Shown here one piece after another: positions 56,454 through 64,000 of a stretch of 64,000 nucleotides of DNA. This DNA is from Echria macrotheca (lineage: Eukaryota > Ascomycota > Sordariomycetes > Sordariales > Schizotheciaceae). Below the pieces are notes generated by a model. The model saw only the letters and a list, made by a program, of their open reading frames with translations, was not told where the DNA came from and made no database searches. Positions within the stretch are counted from its first letter, which is position 1. Each line of letters begins with the position of its first letter. A program made the translations under genes and the position numbers. The stretch lies in NCBI GenBank assembly GCA_030411725.1, contig MU839843.1:496001-560000 (forward strand), written 5' to 3'.

Positions 56454-59096
56454 TCACCCCCAGAACCGCCGTGAAGCATCCTTTGCATCTCGTATGGCAC
56501 CATGTTTCAAGAAAAGCCGTTTCATCTCAGGGGTTCCCCATCTGGGATCAACCGATCCAATAAGGCAGTCCGTCAAATGAACATCGGCACCGTGTTCGAT
56601 CAAAGTGCGAGCGACTTCCGTATAGCCCCGCATTGCGGCCCTGTAGAGTGGTGTCGTTTTGGTTTCCCTTTCACGACAGACCTTGTTGATCACGCCAACC
56701 GCTCCATGCGCGAGGAGCACCTTGACGATTCCCAGACGACCCCGGTCTGCAGCTGACCATAACGCCGTTTTGCCCCGTTCCGTGGAATAACGCACATTGG
56801 CATGATATCGAATCAGAAGCTCAACGGCTGACTGCATTCCGCTTTCGACGGCTGCAAACAACGGCGTTTCACCGAATCCCGATCGGGCGTTCACATCTGC
56901 TTGGAAACGCGTGACCAGCGCGTCAGCGACCTCTTCGTGGCCATCGAATAAAGCCCGCATGAGTGGCGTGTACAGTCCGTTGTCTCTCGAGTCAACTTGG
57001 GCTCGGCCTGGGTCAAGTAGAACTGAAGCAACGTTTGTCCAGCCCATCTTGGCTGCCAAGTGGAGAGGTGTCTCGCCATATATGTTCTTGCTCTCGACCT
57101 CTGCGCCTTGCTTGATGAGGAACTCCACGATTGACGCTTGGCCACAGATTGCTGCGTTGGCGATTCCGGTGGGGTTGAAAAGTGTGATATCCTCCCCGTG
57201 GATGTTGACACCATGGTTCATCAGCATTTTAACGGCATCCAATGAGTATCTGGAAGCCCAGGGGACCAATGATTGCTGTGGCCCCGTGCCATCCACCGGC
57301 AGCCATCTCAGCAGCTGCTTCATGACAGCCAGGTTTTGCTCCTGAATGGCTTTCCTGAATAGCGGAGCAGACAAGCCGCCATCCAGGGTTGCCACCCAGG
57401 TAAGGGTGGGTTGTAGTTCAGCCATCGATGGCGTCGTTGCTTTTGCTTCGTCATCTCCCGCGAGTAGAGATCGGAGAATAGATGGCCCCTTTGTCGTGTT
57501 GCGAGCGACAGATCGCAGAATGGGCTCGGTGAGTACATATGGCGTCCCTCTGGACTTCATAAGTTTGCTCACGATTTCGTCCCCGCAAGCATCATTCCTA
57601 GCCGCAGCCTCGATAACCTTATCTGTGACTGGCAACCCGCTGTTGCCCGAACGACGGTCGAAAAGCTCCAGGAGCACCATTCCCTTTGATCGGTTTTCCA
57701 CCGCAGCAGCCAACACATTTTCCGTGACTTGGAAGTTGTATCCAGTTTGGTTGAGCAGGATCTCAGCGATATCATCCCCGCTCATCTCATTTCCCGAGGC
57801 AGCCTCAAGCAGCCCCCAGCTTTGTGTCACCTGCTTCTTCCATGGGGTCGTGGTCTCCAACTGATGCAGCAACATGTCCATCAGTTTCCTGCCTAACGGT
57901 CCGTTACTCGCCGCAGCTTTCGCCGCGACCTGCGTCACTTCGGTTGTCGGATACTTCTGGAGGAGCGCGGCCGCTATTTCATCACCCGACTTTTCCATGC
58001 CGGCTGCAATTTCCAGCGCGACCTTGCTCATTTCCGGCAGTCGGGTGCAGAATTCCCGCATCGTACTTGGCATATTCGAAGCCGGAAAAAGGTCGAGATC
58101 GACGTGAAAGAAGTAGTGAGCCAAAATCTTCATCAAATCTTCTTCGGACCTTCCGTAGTCCGGGAGGATGTCGTTGATACCATCCGACGACATACCGAGC
58201 AGCGCATAGACGAGATCTCGGGAGTCTTTTGCTTCAGCGCCGCCAAAGTTCATCAGAAGGGTATAGAGGCCTGTGTTCTTGCCGAACCATGAATCCTTCC
58301 GAAACGGACCTGGCATCATGTCGAAGATTGCCTGCACGTGGGTACCGGGCTGGAATCCCATCAAGAACGGCGCAAGCGAAAACATCCGCGCCGAAACGGA
58401 CGATTTGCCACAGTAGACCTCAGCAGCCCGAGACTTGGCCACTTCTTGTAAGATCCAGACCCTCCGAAACCAAGGCCTGTCGCACAGGATCCGTAGCCCC
58501 TCGCGCTGCAGGCTCGGGCGATTGCAGTATCCAGTGTCGAGAGATTGCCAGAAGTTTGCCCAACGGACCAGCGTCCACTGACTGTGCGCGACACTCCGAC
58601 TGGCCTCCTGCAGGGTCTTGAGAGCTCCCAGGCAAAACTCTGTCTCATACGTTGACAGGCCTAGCCAATAGAGAACACGGTCTGCCTTCTTGTAAATGTC
58701 GCCCATGTGCCGGACTTGATGACCACGCTCCTTCTCGTTGTCCTGGTCGATGCAGACCGCATCCACCCAGATAATGCGGTCCTCATCTTCCAGTCGAAGG
58801 CGTTGAAGTGCCTCGTGCAAGTTGTTGGTGATTTGGAATTGTCTGCCATTGACCTCGATGTATTTCAGGCCTCTTTCCGTCGTCCCCCAGACGTAGGACA
58901 GAGCTTCGTACGAAATTGCTTCCTGTCGCTCGTTGCCCTCTGTGAGATAGGCCGAGAAGAGCTCACAAGAAACCACCCAGCCTCTGCCTTTTAAGATGCG
59001 AAGGAGTCGAAATGCTGGACGGTCAAGATCAAGGGGACCGTATTGGAAAGGCTCATTTGGTGGGTCATCTTGTTCTCTTTCGCTCGAGCGAAACAT
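56454..59096 (-). CDS. HET-ankyrin protein with internal helical repeats, 880 aa
   Basis: Single exon; ATG at 59096 (MFRSSEREQDD) is preferred over 59207 because the 37 extra codons look like a pyrimidine-rich leader. HET domain (about 50-230): YEALSYVWGT, IIWVDAVCIDQDNEKERGHQ, MGDIYKKADRVLYWLG, LCDRPWFRRVWILQEVA. A middle part (about 340-560) has helical units of the type GDEIAAALL, GDDIAEILLNQ, GDEIVSKLMKS with ITEEV-like and AAxN elements. At least five ankyrin repeats follow (about 620-870: GETPLHLAAKMG, TPLMRALFDGH, GETPLFAAVESG, KTALWSAADRG, TPLYRAAMRG). HET fused directly to ankyrin without a nucleotide-binding module is an unusual order. Likely recognition or cell-death role by family. 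Confidence 0.9.
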   Translation of the reverse strand: MFRSSEREQDDPPNEPFQYGPLDLDRPAFRLLRILKGRGWVVSCELFSAYLTEGNERQEAISYEALSYVWGTTERGLKYIEVNGRQFQITNNLHEALQRLRLEDEDRIIWVDAVCIDQDNEKERGHQVRHMGDIYKKADRVLYWLGLSTYETEFCLGALKTLQEASRSVAHSQWTLVRWANFWQSLDTGYCNRPSLQREGLRILCDRPWFRRVWILQEVAKSRAAEVYCGKSSVSARMFSLAPFLMGFQPGTHVQAIFDMMPGPFRKDSWFGKNTGLYTLLMNFGGAEAKDSRDLVYALLGMSSDGINDILPDYGRSEEDLMKILAHYFFHVDLDLFPASNMPSTMREFCTRLPEMSKVALEIAAGMEKSGDEIAAALLQKYPTTEVTQVAAKAAASNGPLGRKLMDMLLHQLETTTPWKKQVTQSWGLLEAASGNEMSGDDIAEILLNQTGYNFQVTENVLAAAVENRSKGMVLLELFDRRSGNSGLPVTDKVIEAAARNDACGDEIVSKLMKSRGTPYVLTEPILRSVARNTTKGPSILRSLLAGDDEAKATTPSMAELQPTLTWVATLDGGLSAPLFRKAIQEQNLAVMKQLLRWLPVDGTGPQQSLVPWASRYSLDAVKMLMNHGVNIHGEDITLFNPTGIANAAICGQASIVEFLIKQGAEVESKNIYGETPLHLAAKMGWTNVASVLLDPGRAQVDSRDNGLYTPLMRALFDGHEEVADALVTRFQADVNARSGFGETPLFAAVESGMQSAVELLIRYHANVRYSTERGKTALWSAADRGRLGIVKVLLAHGAVGVINKVCRERETKTTPLYRAAMRGYTEVARTLIEHGADVHLTDCLIGSVDPRWGTPEMKRLFLKHGAIRDAKDASRRFWG

Positions 59097-59730
59097 ATCG
59101 CGGCGCTGATGATGGTCGTGAAAGATGGTCGAAAAAGATGGACGAAAAAAGGTGGACGAGAGAAAATCGTTATGGAAAGCGGAGAAGGCACCAATCCGCC
59201 TTATCATGGATGAAATTTCAAGATCAAACCGTTTCTTGGCTTTCCCCGGGAGCCCATTTCAGGAAAGCCTCAGGTCAGGCTCTGCAGCAGAAACACAGCC
59301 CCAGTGTCGGGCTGCTGGGGTGGCTTGGCTCCGTGTGGTGGCTTCCATGAGTGAGTTGGTAGGTAGGTACCTAGGTACTTTAGCGCTATGCATGTGTGGC
59401 CTTTGGGCCGTGGGCCATGGCTCCAAAGTCACTTTAGCCACTCATAGGCACGCTGTCGAAGCTTCAACTCCAACATTTTGCCCAGTGGCTTCGAGCGCGC
59501 GTACTTGGCTTTGAGCGTCCATGTCCGACTGTTTGGTTCACTTGATTGGGTTTTTCGTGGCCACCCACAATGAGTCTTGGCAGTTAAATAGAGTAAAGCC
59601 TCCTCCCCTGTCAATTATTCGCGAGCACGAGAGCACTTGCCCCTTTGCATTTTTTGCACCCACAATTGACGGGACTCAATCGCAAGTCCCACACGCTCTT
59701 TTACCCCTGTCCAATCTCGGCCCTTGCTTC
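59097..59730. promoter_or_regulatory. Divergent promoter region with CCTAGG cluster
   Basis: 635 bp between divergent genes. A GGTAGGTACCTAGGTAC palindrome-rich cluster lies at about 59358-59378. Confidence 0.4.
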
Positions 59731-60665
59731 ATGTTCTGGTTCCGTCTACGTCTGCTAGCCCTGGTGGCTAGCCGTTTCCTTCTCGCGATCGACGCAACCT
59801 CCGCGGCTAACCCTAACCCTGTCATGCAAACCACACTCAGCGGCCTCCTGCGCCGCGGTGACTTGGAACACGTCGTGCTCGCCGACTGCACGAGGTCTGG
59901 GAAGAACTACATTCAGTACTCGCAGCTGGCATATTTCGCCGGCCCCCCGACCGACACTCCCGACAGCATAACCAATGCCACGAAGGATGCGGACAAGCAT
60001 CTGGCCTGGGCAGGATCCGGCAAGATAACCATCGTCTCTTCCGACGGCACTCCATTTTCAGTCACCATTCCCACTGTCGTCGCCGAGGGTCAGTTCGCCG
60101 GCAATGGAACCAACGGCTACGGTGATTTCTCCTGTTACGCGAGGTTCAAAAAGGCTCTGTACAAAACCAAGGACGGCGCCGTTTGTGACGGTGTCTACGA
60201 CTGTGACCACACAACTCCGCCCAGTACATGTAGGCTTCTGGTCAATGCTGGTGTTCCTTCAGCTGATCAACCTACCTAGTCTCATCCACATCGCCCAGTC
60301 CCTCCACCACACCACCGCCTTCGGAAACGACGGCGGCCCTCTCTCCCACACTCACCCAGACCCAGACTGCGCCACTAGCAAGCACGACAGCCATCAGAAA
60401 TGACAGGAACGATACAGAAACAAGTTCTGCGCAGCCAACGGGCTCTACAGCCACAGCCAACGACCCGCCTTCGACCGCACCAAGCCCTTCTTCGGGGATG
60501 ACCTTGGGGGAGATACTCGGCATCAGCATTTCGAGCGGCATAGCAGCTCTCGCGGGAATCGTCGCCGTTCTAGCGTGGTTGTTCCCAAAAGCCCCAAACG
60601 CCAGCAGCCCACTTACACGCACCTATCGTTATTCTCGTCCACCGCCGAACCAGCACATCGGTTAG
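59731..60665 (+). CDS. Secreted single-pass membrane protein with Ser/Thr stalk, 294 aa
   Basis: Two exons, 59731-60229 and 60280-60665. The phase-1 intron of 50 nt has an unusual donor GTAGGC but the join opens a long Ser/Thr/Pro frame. Layout: signal peptide (MFWFRLRLLALVASRFLLA, residues 1-23), cysteine-containing ectodomain of about 140 residues (DCTRSGKNYIQ, SCYARFKK, CDGVYDCDH), Ser/Thr-rich stalk (about 168-240, likely O-glycosylated), one membrane span (LGISISSGIAALAGIVAVLAWLF) and a short basic tail. This resembles fungal Mid2/Wsc-type surface proteins in layout, without clear homology. It is read divergently from the HET-ankyrin gene. Confidence 0.78.
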
Positions 60666-61673
60666 CGGACATGAATTTCGGCGAGAACAGCACGGTAAAT
60701 TTCATTGCCGGAAACCAATAATAACCCCAGGTCAATTGGGGGTATAGGAACACGGGATGACGAAGAGTCTGCGGGTCAGCTATGCATTGAATTATGAGGT
60801 AGTTACATCCTCCTGGTGAGCGAGGGTATGCTGGATGGATTCATGATACACTCTTTCACATTACGTGTATGAAGCCTTCAGAACCATTTACAGGTGCACC
60901 TATGTTCGGGATTTTGTAGATTAGCATGGAGTTCAGCGGCAGTTTTAGAAAGGGATATATACATGTGTTGTGGGGTGGGTGCCTTAGGCCCCACACCACC
61001 ATATCTTCCATCCTGGACCTTCCAGCCTTTTCCACCTTCTCATCACCATCACCATCATAGACTAGTTAGGTCTATGGATGAGTTCACCCACACACCCCCA
61101 TCGACATGCCCAGTCTATGCGCATCTACAGTGCTCGCGTGGGGTATTAGTAGTAGTCCTTTAGCTCGGAATCAGTTAACTACCTAGGTTAGGTAGGTAGG
61201 CTGAGTCGTACATCGGGTAGCACTTGCCGTGTAGAAAGCGGAAGAGTAAGATCAAGCCGGCTCATAACATCCACTGCTGTTCAATCTTAACGTCCTTTCA
61301 GAAATGTACAAATACCTACAGATATGGACACGTCAGCAACCGGGGTTTCTGGGCTGACGTGGTCCCTGAAGTCGAGATTGTGGTGTGCAAGAAAAAGGAT
61401 ATCCTCCCCTTGCACAGCCTAGTACCCGCTTATACACGACAGAGATCGTTGATATAACTGACGCGACAAATCAAGGGGTACGGGGTTAAAGCAAGTGGAT
61501 TACTCCACAGATCTGGTGTGGTAAAGGTGGAAACTGCCGAGAGGAAGGTTCAAGATGGAAGATGTGGTATAGGTGAACGCACAAAAGGGAAAAATGCCGG
61601 AAAAGAACCTGAGTAAAGTCTGCCAACAGCTATAGCAACGCATAGAACGCTTCAGTCAACGCGGCAAATACCA
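60666..61673. other. Intergenic between convergent genes, about 1 kb
   Basis: Contains copy b of the dispersed repeat at 61000-61107 and a CCTAGGTTAGGTAGGTAGG cluster at about 61174-61200. No gene supported. Confidence 0.5.
61000..61107 (+). repeat. Dispersed intergenic repeat, copy b
   Basis: Second copy of the segment at 34272-34370; both carry ATCTTCCATCCTGGACCTTC and CACACACCCCCATC in the same orientation. Confidence 0.65.
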
Positions 61674-63743
61674 TCACCCCACCGCCGACCATTCCTCTTC
61701 AAGGGCACCTAGCTGGCCAACAACCTCCGCCAAGGTCGGACGACTTCTCACGCACTCATCCATTTCCTTCTTCAACGAACCCGCATGGTCGATATCCACC
61801 AACTCTCGGAGGAACTGCATCGCCCGCTCCACCTCAGCAGCCCACCACCTTCTCGCCACTCCCTTGACATCCCCGCCACTTTCATCCCCCCCTTGATCTT
61901 GTCTAGCAATCGAGACAAGCCGACCCTTTCGTAGGGTAATCACCTCGCCTCTTTGGGCTTGGCTCTCATACCACTCCGGCGCGCCGAGCGTGCATCGCCT
62001 GACGAGTTCCCGGATTCGCTCATCTGTCGTGACCCGAAAGGCTGGAAACCTCGGCGCTTCGTGCGGCGGATCCGGATCCTGCAGGATTTCCCAATCGATC
62101 CCACACCGCACCATCGGGCTGTCCTCAAATAGACACCATATCATTTTTCCAAGCATGAAGACTTGGGCTTTTTCAAGCCTCTCCTTTCCGTCTCTGCTGT
62201 GCTCGTCTCGTTTTCCTGGATGACGTGGAATATGGTAGCCTTTATCGGAAACCTGCTCATTGTCAGCACTTCTGCTGACGATGGTGTTGCCACTTTGCTG
62301 ACGTCCCTTTTCTGCGAGGCTGTTGTCAGACTGATTCAGAAGGGCTAACCACGCGGAGCTGAATCCGCCAACCGAGTTGTGGTATCGGTCCCGCTGATTT
62401 GACGGTTTCCACCCGGGCATATATCTCGCCAGCAAGCCCATGACCTCCTCTCTCAGGCTTGCATGCTCTTCGCTCAGACCCGTTGCTAGCATCTCCATGT
62501 ACTCGATGTACAGAACCTCCGGGGGACTCCACGAATACCACCCTCCTCTCTGCTCGAGGTCCAACAGGACGGCATCTTCACTATCGCCATCTTTCGAGGC
62601 CCGTAACACAACGTTATCCGGCTTCAGGTCTGGATAGAATCCGCCTTCAGTGGCGTTAATATGCATCAACACCTGTCCAATCTGCCTCGCCCACTTTGCC
62701 TTCTGCCGTTTTGGTATGGGCGAGTCACAATGGAGAAGCCGCTGCTTCAGAGACCCGAGCGGATAATATTCGAGCAGGAACCCGCAGACTCCGGGCTTGC
62801 CACCGAACCGGGCCCTTTTCGTGATTATATGCGACGGCCGGCGAATCAGGTTCGGATGTGGCAAAAGGGTTAGCAACATCCGGAGCTCGTTGTAAAGGTA
62901 CCGCTGGTCCCTAGTCAAAGATTTGAAGACGTATGCCTTGTCGGGGTCCGTTGTCGTGGAAGAGCCGTTAGATACGGTGACAAGCGAAATCGCCTCGTGA
63001 AGCTGCCGAACGAACCCGATATCATCCAACTCTAGGACCGGTGGCCACTGCCCAACCGACAGGTTCCACATGCTGTGTAACTCGTCAACCGTGAGCATCG
63101 CCTGCTCGACATCGTAGTCCGGACACAAACATATCCCTGCAGCTGTGTCCTCAATGGTCGCCGTGACCTCCGTGACAAGAATTTGCGAGCCGAATGGAAC
63201 CGTATTGTACTGCGCCTCAAAATCCGGCTGCGCGGATGACCAGCTCTCCAACGCGCTCATGACATGCCTCGTGACGGGTAGCTTCGAAACGTCGCTTCCG
63301 GTGGTATATATCAGCTGTTCGGGCCGCAAGGCAGCCTTCAGGGGCCGAGAATAGTCTTCCCACAGCGGGAGGTAGACATCCACTCGCAACGGCGGCCTTC
63401 CAACCACAAATCTGGGTGTCGCGAAAATGCGCCGGCCATCCACATCGGCACCGTCAACCCGCCATGTTACTCTCAACGTCGACTCTATAGTTGGTGACGA
63501 GGATACCACGGCCTCGAAACCGTCCGGCAAGGTGTTCCAGTCACTTGTCCTCTCGTCCTGGCTGTGGCCTTCGACATTATGTCCGGCAACACCCGTCACG
63601 CTGTGGCTGGTGGACTGCTCGGGATAGGGACTCTCAACACCGTTATTGCCGGAAGGAAAAGCGGCCAACGGGCCCAAAATATCATCAAAAACCGTGCTAG
63701 CCAACTCCATCCATGCATATTCCTGACTTTGATGTCCGATCCA
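61674..63743 (-). CDS. Protein-kinase-like protein, catalytic motifs altered
   Basis: A 678-aa frame from the ATG at 63710, with 11 more in-frame codons (WIGHQSQEYAW) back to a CTAG acceptor at 63744, so the true start is probably in an upstream exon. The N-terminal 230 residues are unfamiliar. The kinase-like part spans about 250-560: AYVFKSLTRDQRYLYNELRML, FLLEYYPLGSLKQRLL, then FYPDLKPDNVVL where HRD becomes YPD, and LLDLEQRG where DFG is DLE. This points to reduced or absent activity, a pseudokinase. Insertions of low complexity lie at about 455-520. Position next to HET and NACHT genes suggests a recognition-related role, unproven. Confidence 0.78.
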   Translation of the reverse strand, partial: WIGHQSQEYAWMELASTVFDDILGPLAAFPSGNNGVESPYPEQSTSHSVTGVAGHNVEGHSQDERTSDWNTLPDGFEAVVSSSPTIESTLRVTWRVDGADVDGRRIFATPRFVVGRPPLRVDVYLPLWEDYSRPLKAALRPEQLIYTTGSDVSKLPVTRHVMSALESWSSAQPDFEAQYNTVPFGSQILVTEVTATIEDTAAGICLCPDYDVEQAMLTVDELHSMWNLSVGQWPPVLELDDIGFVRQLHEAISLVTVSNGSSTTTDPDKAYVFKSLTRDQRYLYNELRMLLTLLPHPNLIRRPSHIITKRARFGGKPGVCGFLLEYYPLGSLKQRLLHCDSPIPKRQKAKWARQIGQVLMHINATEGGFYPDLKPDNVVLRASKDGDSEDAVLLDLEQRGGWYSWSPPEVLYIEYMEMLATGLSEEHASLREEVMGLLARYMPGWKPSNQRDRYHNSVGGFSSAWLALLNQSDNSLAEKGRQQSGNTIVSRSADNEQVSDKGYHIPRHPGKRDEHSRDGKERLEKAQVFMLGKMIWCLFEDSPMVRCGIDWEILQDPDPPHEAPRFPAFRVTTDERIRELVRRCTLGAPEWYESQAQRGEVITLRKGRLVSIARQDQGGDESGGDVKGVARRWWAAEVERAMQFLRELVDIDHAGSLKKEMDECVRSRPTLAEVVGQLGALEEEWSAVG

Positions 63744-63824
63744 CTAGTGTAAAGCCCGGCTGTAAAACCGTGGTAAGAGAGATCGAGGTTGGCAGACGAT
63801 CGCGGGGTACCACCTCCGGCACCC

Positions 63825-64000
63825 GATCGGTGATCACCGGCAGCCGAGCGCCTCGAGAACAACCCAAGTCCCGACAAATCGACAATACCCGGGCGAGAGC
63901 ACCCACACCATCCGGAGAGTGTTCGGTAATGGTCCAATCGATGGGCAGGGTGGCGCTTTTTTGTGTCGGGACGGGATGCCAAGAAACGCCAGAAGGCAGA
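63825..64000 (-). CDS. Upstream exon or gene end reaching the window edge
   Basis: A minus-strand frame with coding character enters from the right edge: LPSGVSWHPVPTQKSATLPI, then DWTITEHSPDGVGALARVLS and ICRDLGCSRGARLPVITDR. It is open to a stop at about 63696 if unspliced. Donor-like GT sites at about 63826 and 63816 could link it to the kinase-like frame through the CTAG acceptor at 63744. Which is right cannot be decided here. Confidence 0.45.

Overview
The window is nuclear DNA of a filamentous ascomycete, most likely a Sordariomycete. The genes have short introns (46-110 nt) with GT...AG ends and CTNAC branch sites. PRM1, a fused TrpA-TrpB tryptophan synthase, a CFEM protein, HET-domain proteins and a NACHT-ankyrin protein all point to that group. 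Gene models below were assembled by hand from splice sites and reading frames, and none has been checked against a database.

Layout. 1-1547 is the 3' part of a HET-domain gene that runs off the left edge. 3.1-13 kb is a conserved core block: PRM1 (cell fusion), tryptophan synthase, mitochondrial ribosomal protein bL28m divergent from a coiled-coil protein, and mitochondrial aspartate aminotransferase. Both amino-acid genes have a perfect GCN4/CPC-1 type site about 150 bp upstream. 14-30 kb is accessory and metabolic: an orphan protein, a cytochrome P450, a tandem pair of small orphan genes (the second frameshifted), a CFEM protein, a flavin monooxygenase, an MFS transporter and a secreted DJ-1/PfpI protein. 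31-38.5 kb holds a 505-aa protein of uncertain family, a C39/BtrH-like papain-fold protein, and a CorA-like membrane protein apparently fused to a fungal-specific N-terminal domain.

38.8-64 kb looks like a self/non-self recognition island. It contains a HET protein, a 1599-aa NACHT-ankyrin STAND protein with duplicated C-terminal exons, two multi-span membrane proteins, a HET-repeat-ankyrin protein, a signal-peptide/Ser-Thr stalk/TM protein and a degenerate kinase-like protein. Three tRNA-like pol III units with odd anticodon arms lie at 30.9, 41.1 and 41.9 kb; two of them sit in a diverged, inverted, duplicated segment.

The most unusual observations are a 3-nt and a 10-nt microexon in the aspartate aminotransferase gene, the tRNA-like repeat family, the tandem orphan pair with a one-base frameshift, the exon duplication in the NACHT gene, and the CorA fusion. 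About 3.7 kb (50.4-54.1 kb) and several 1-2 kb stretches carry no gene I can support.
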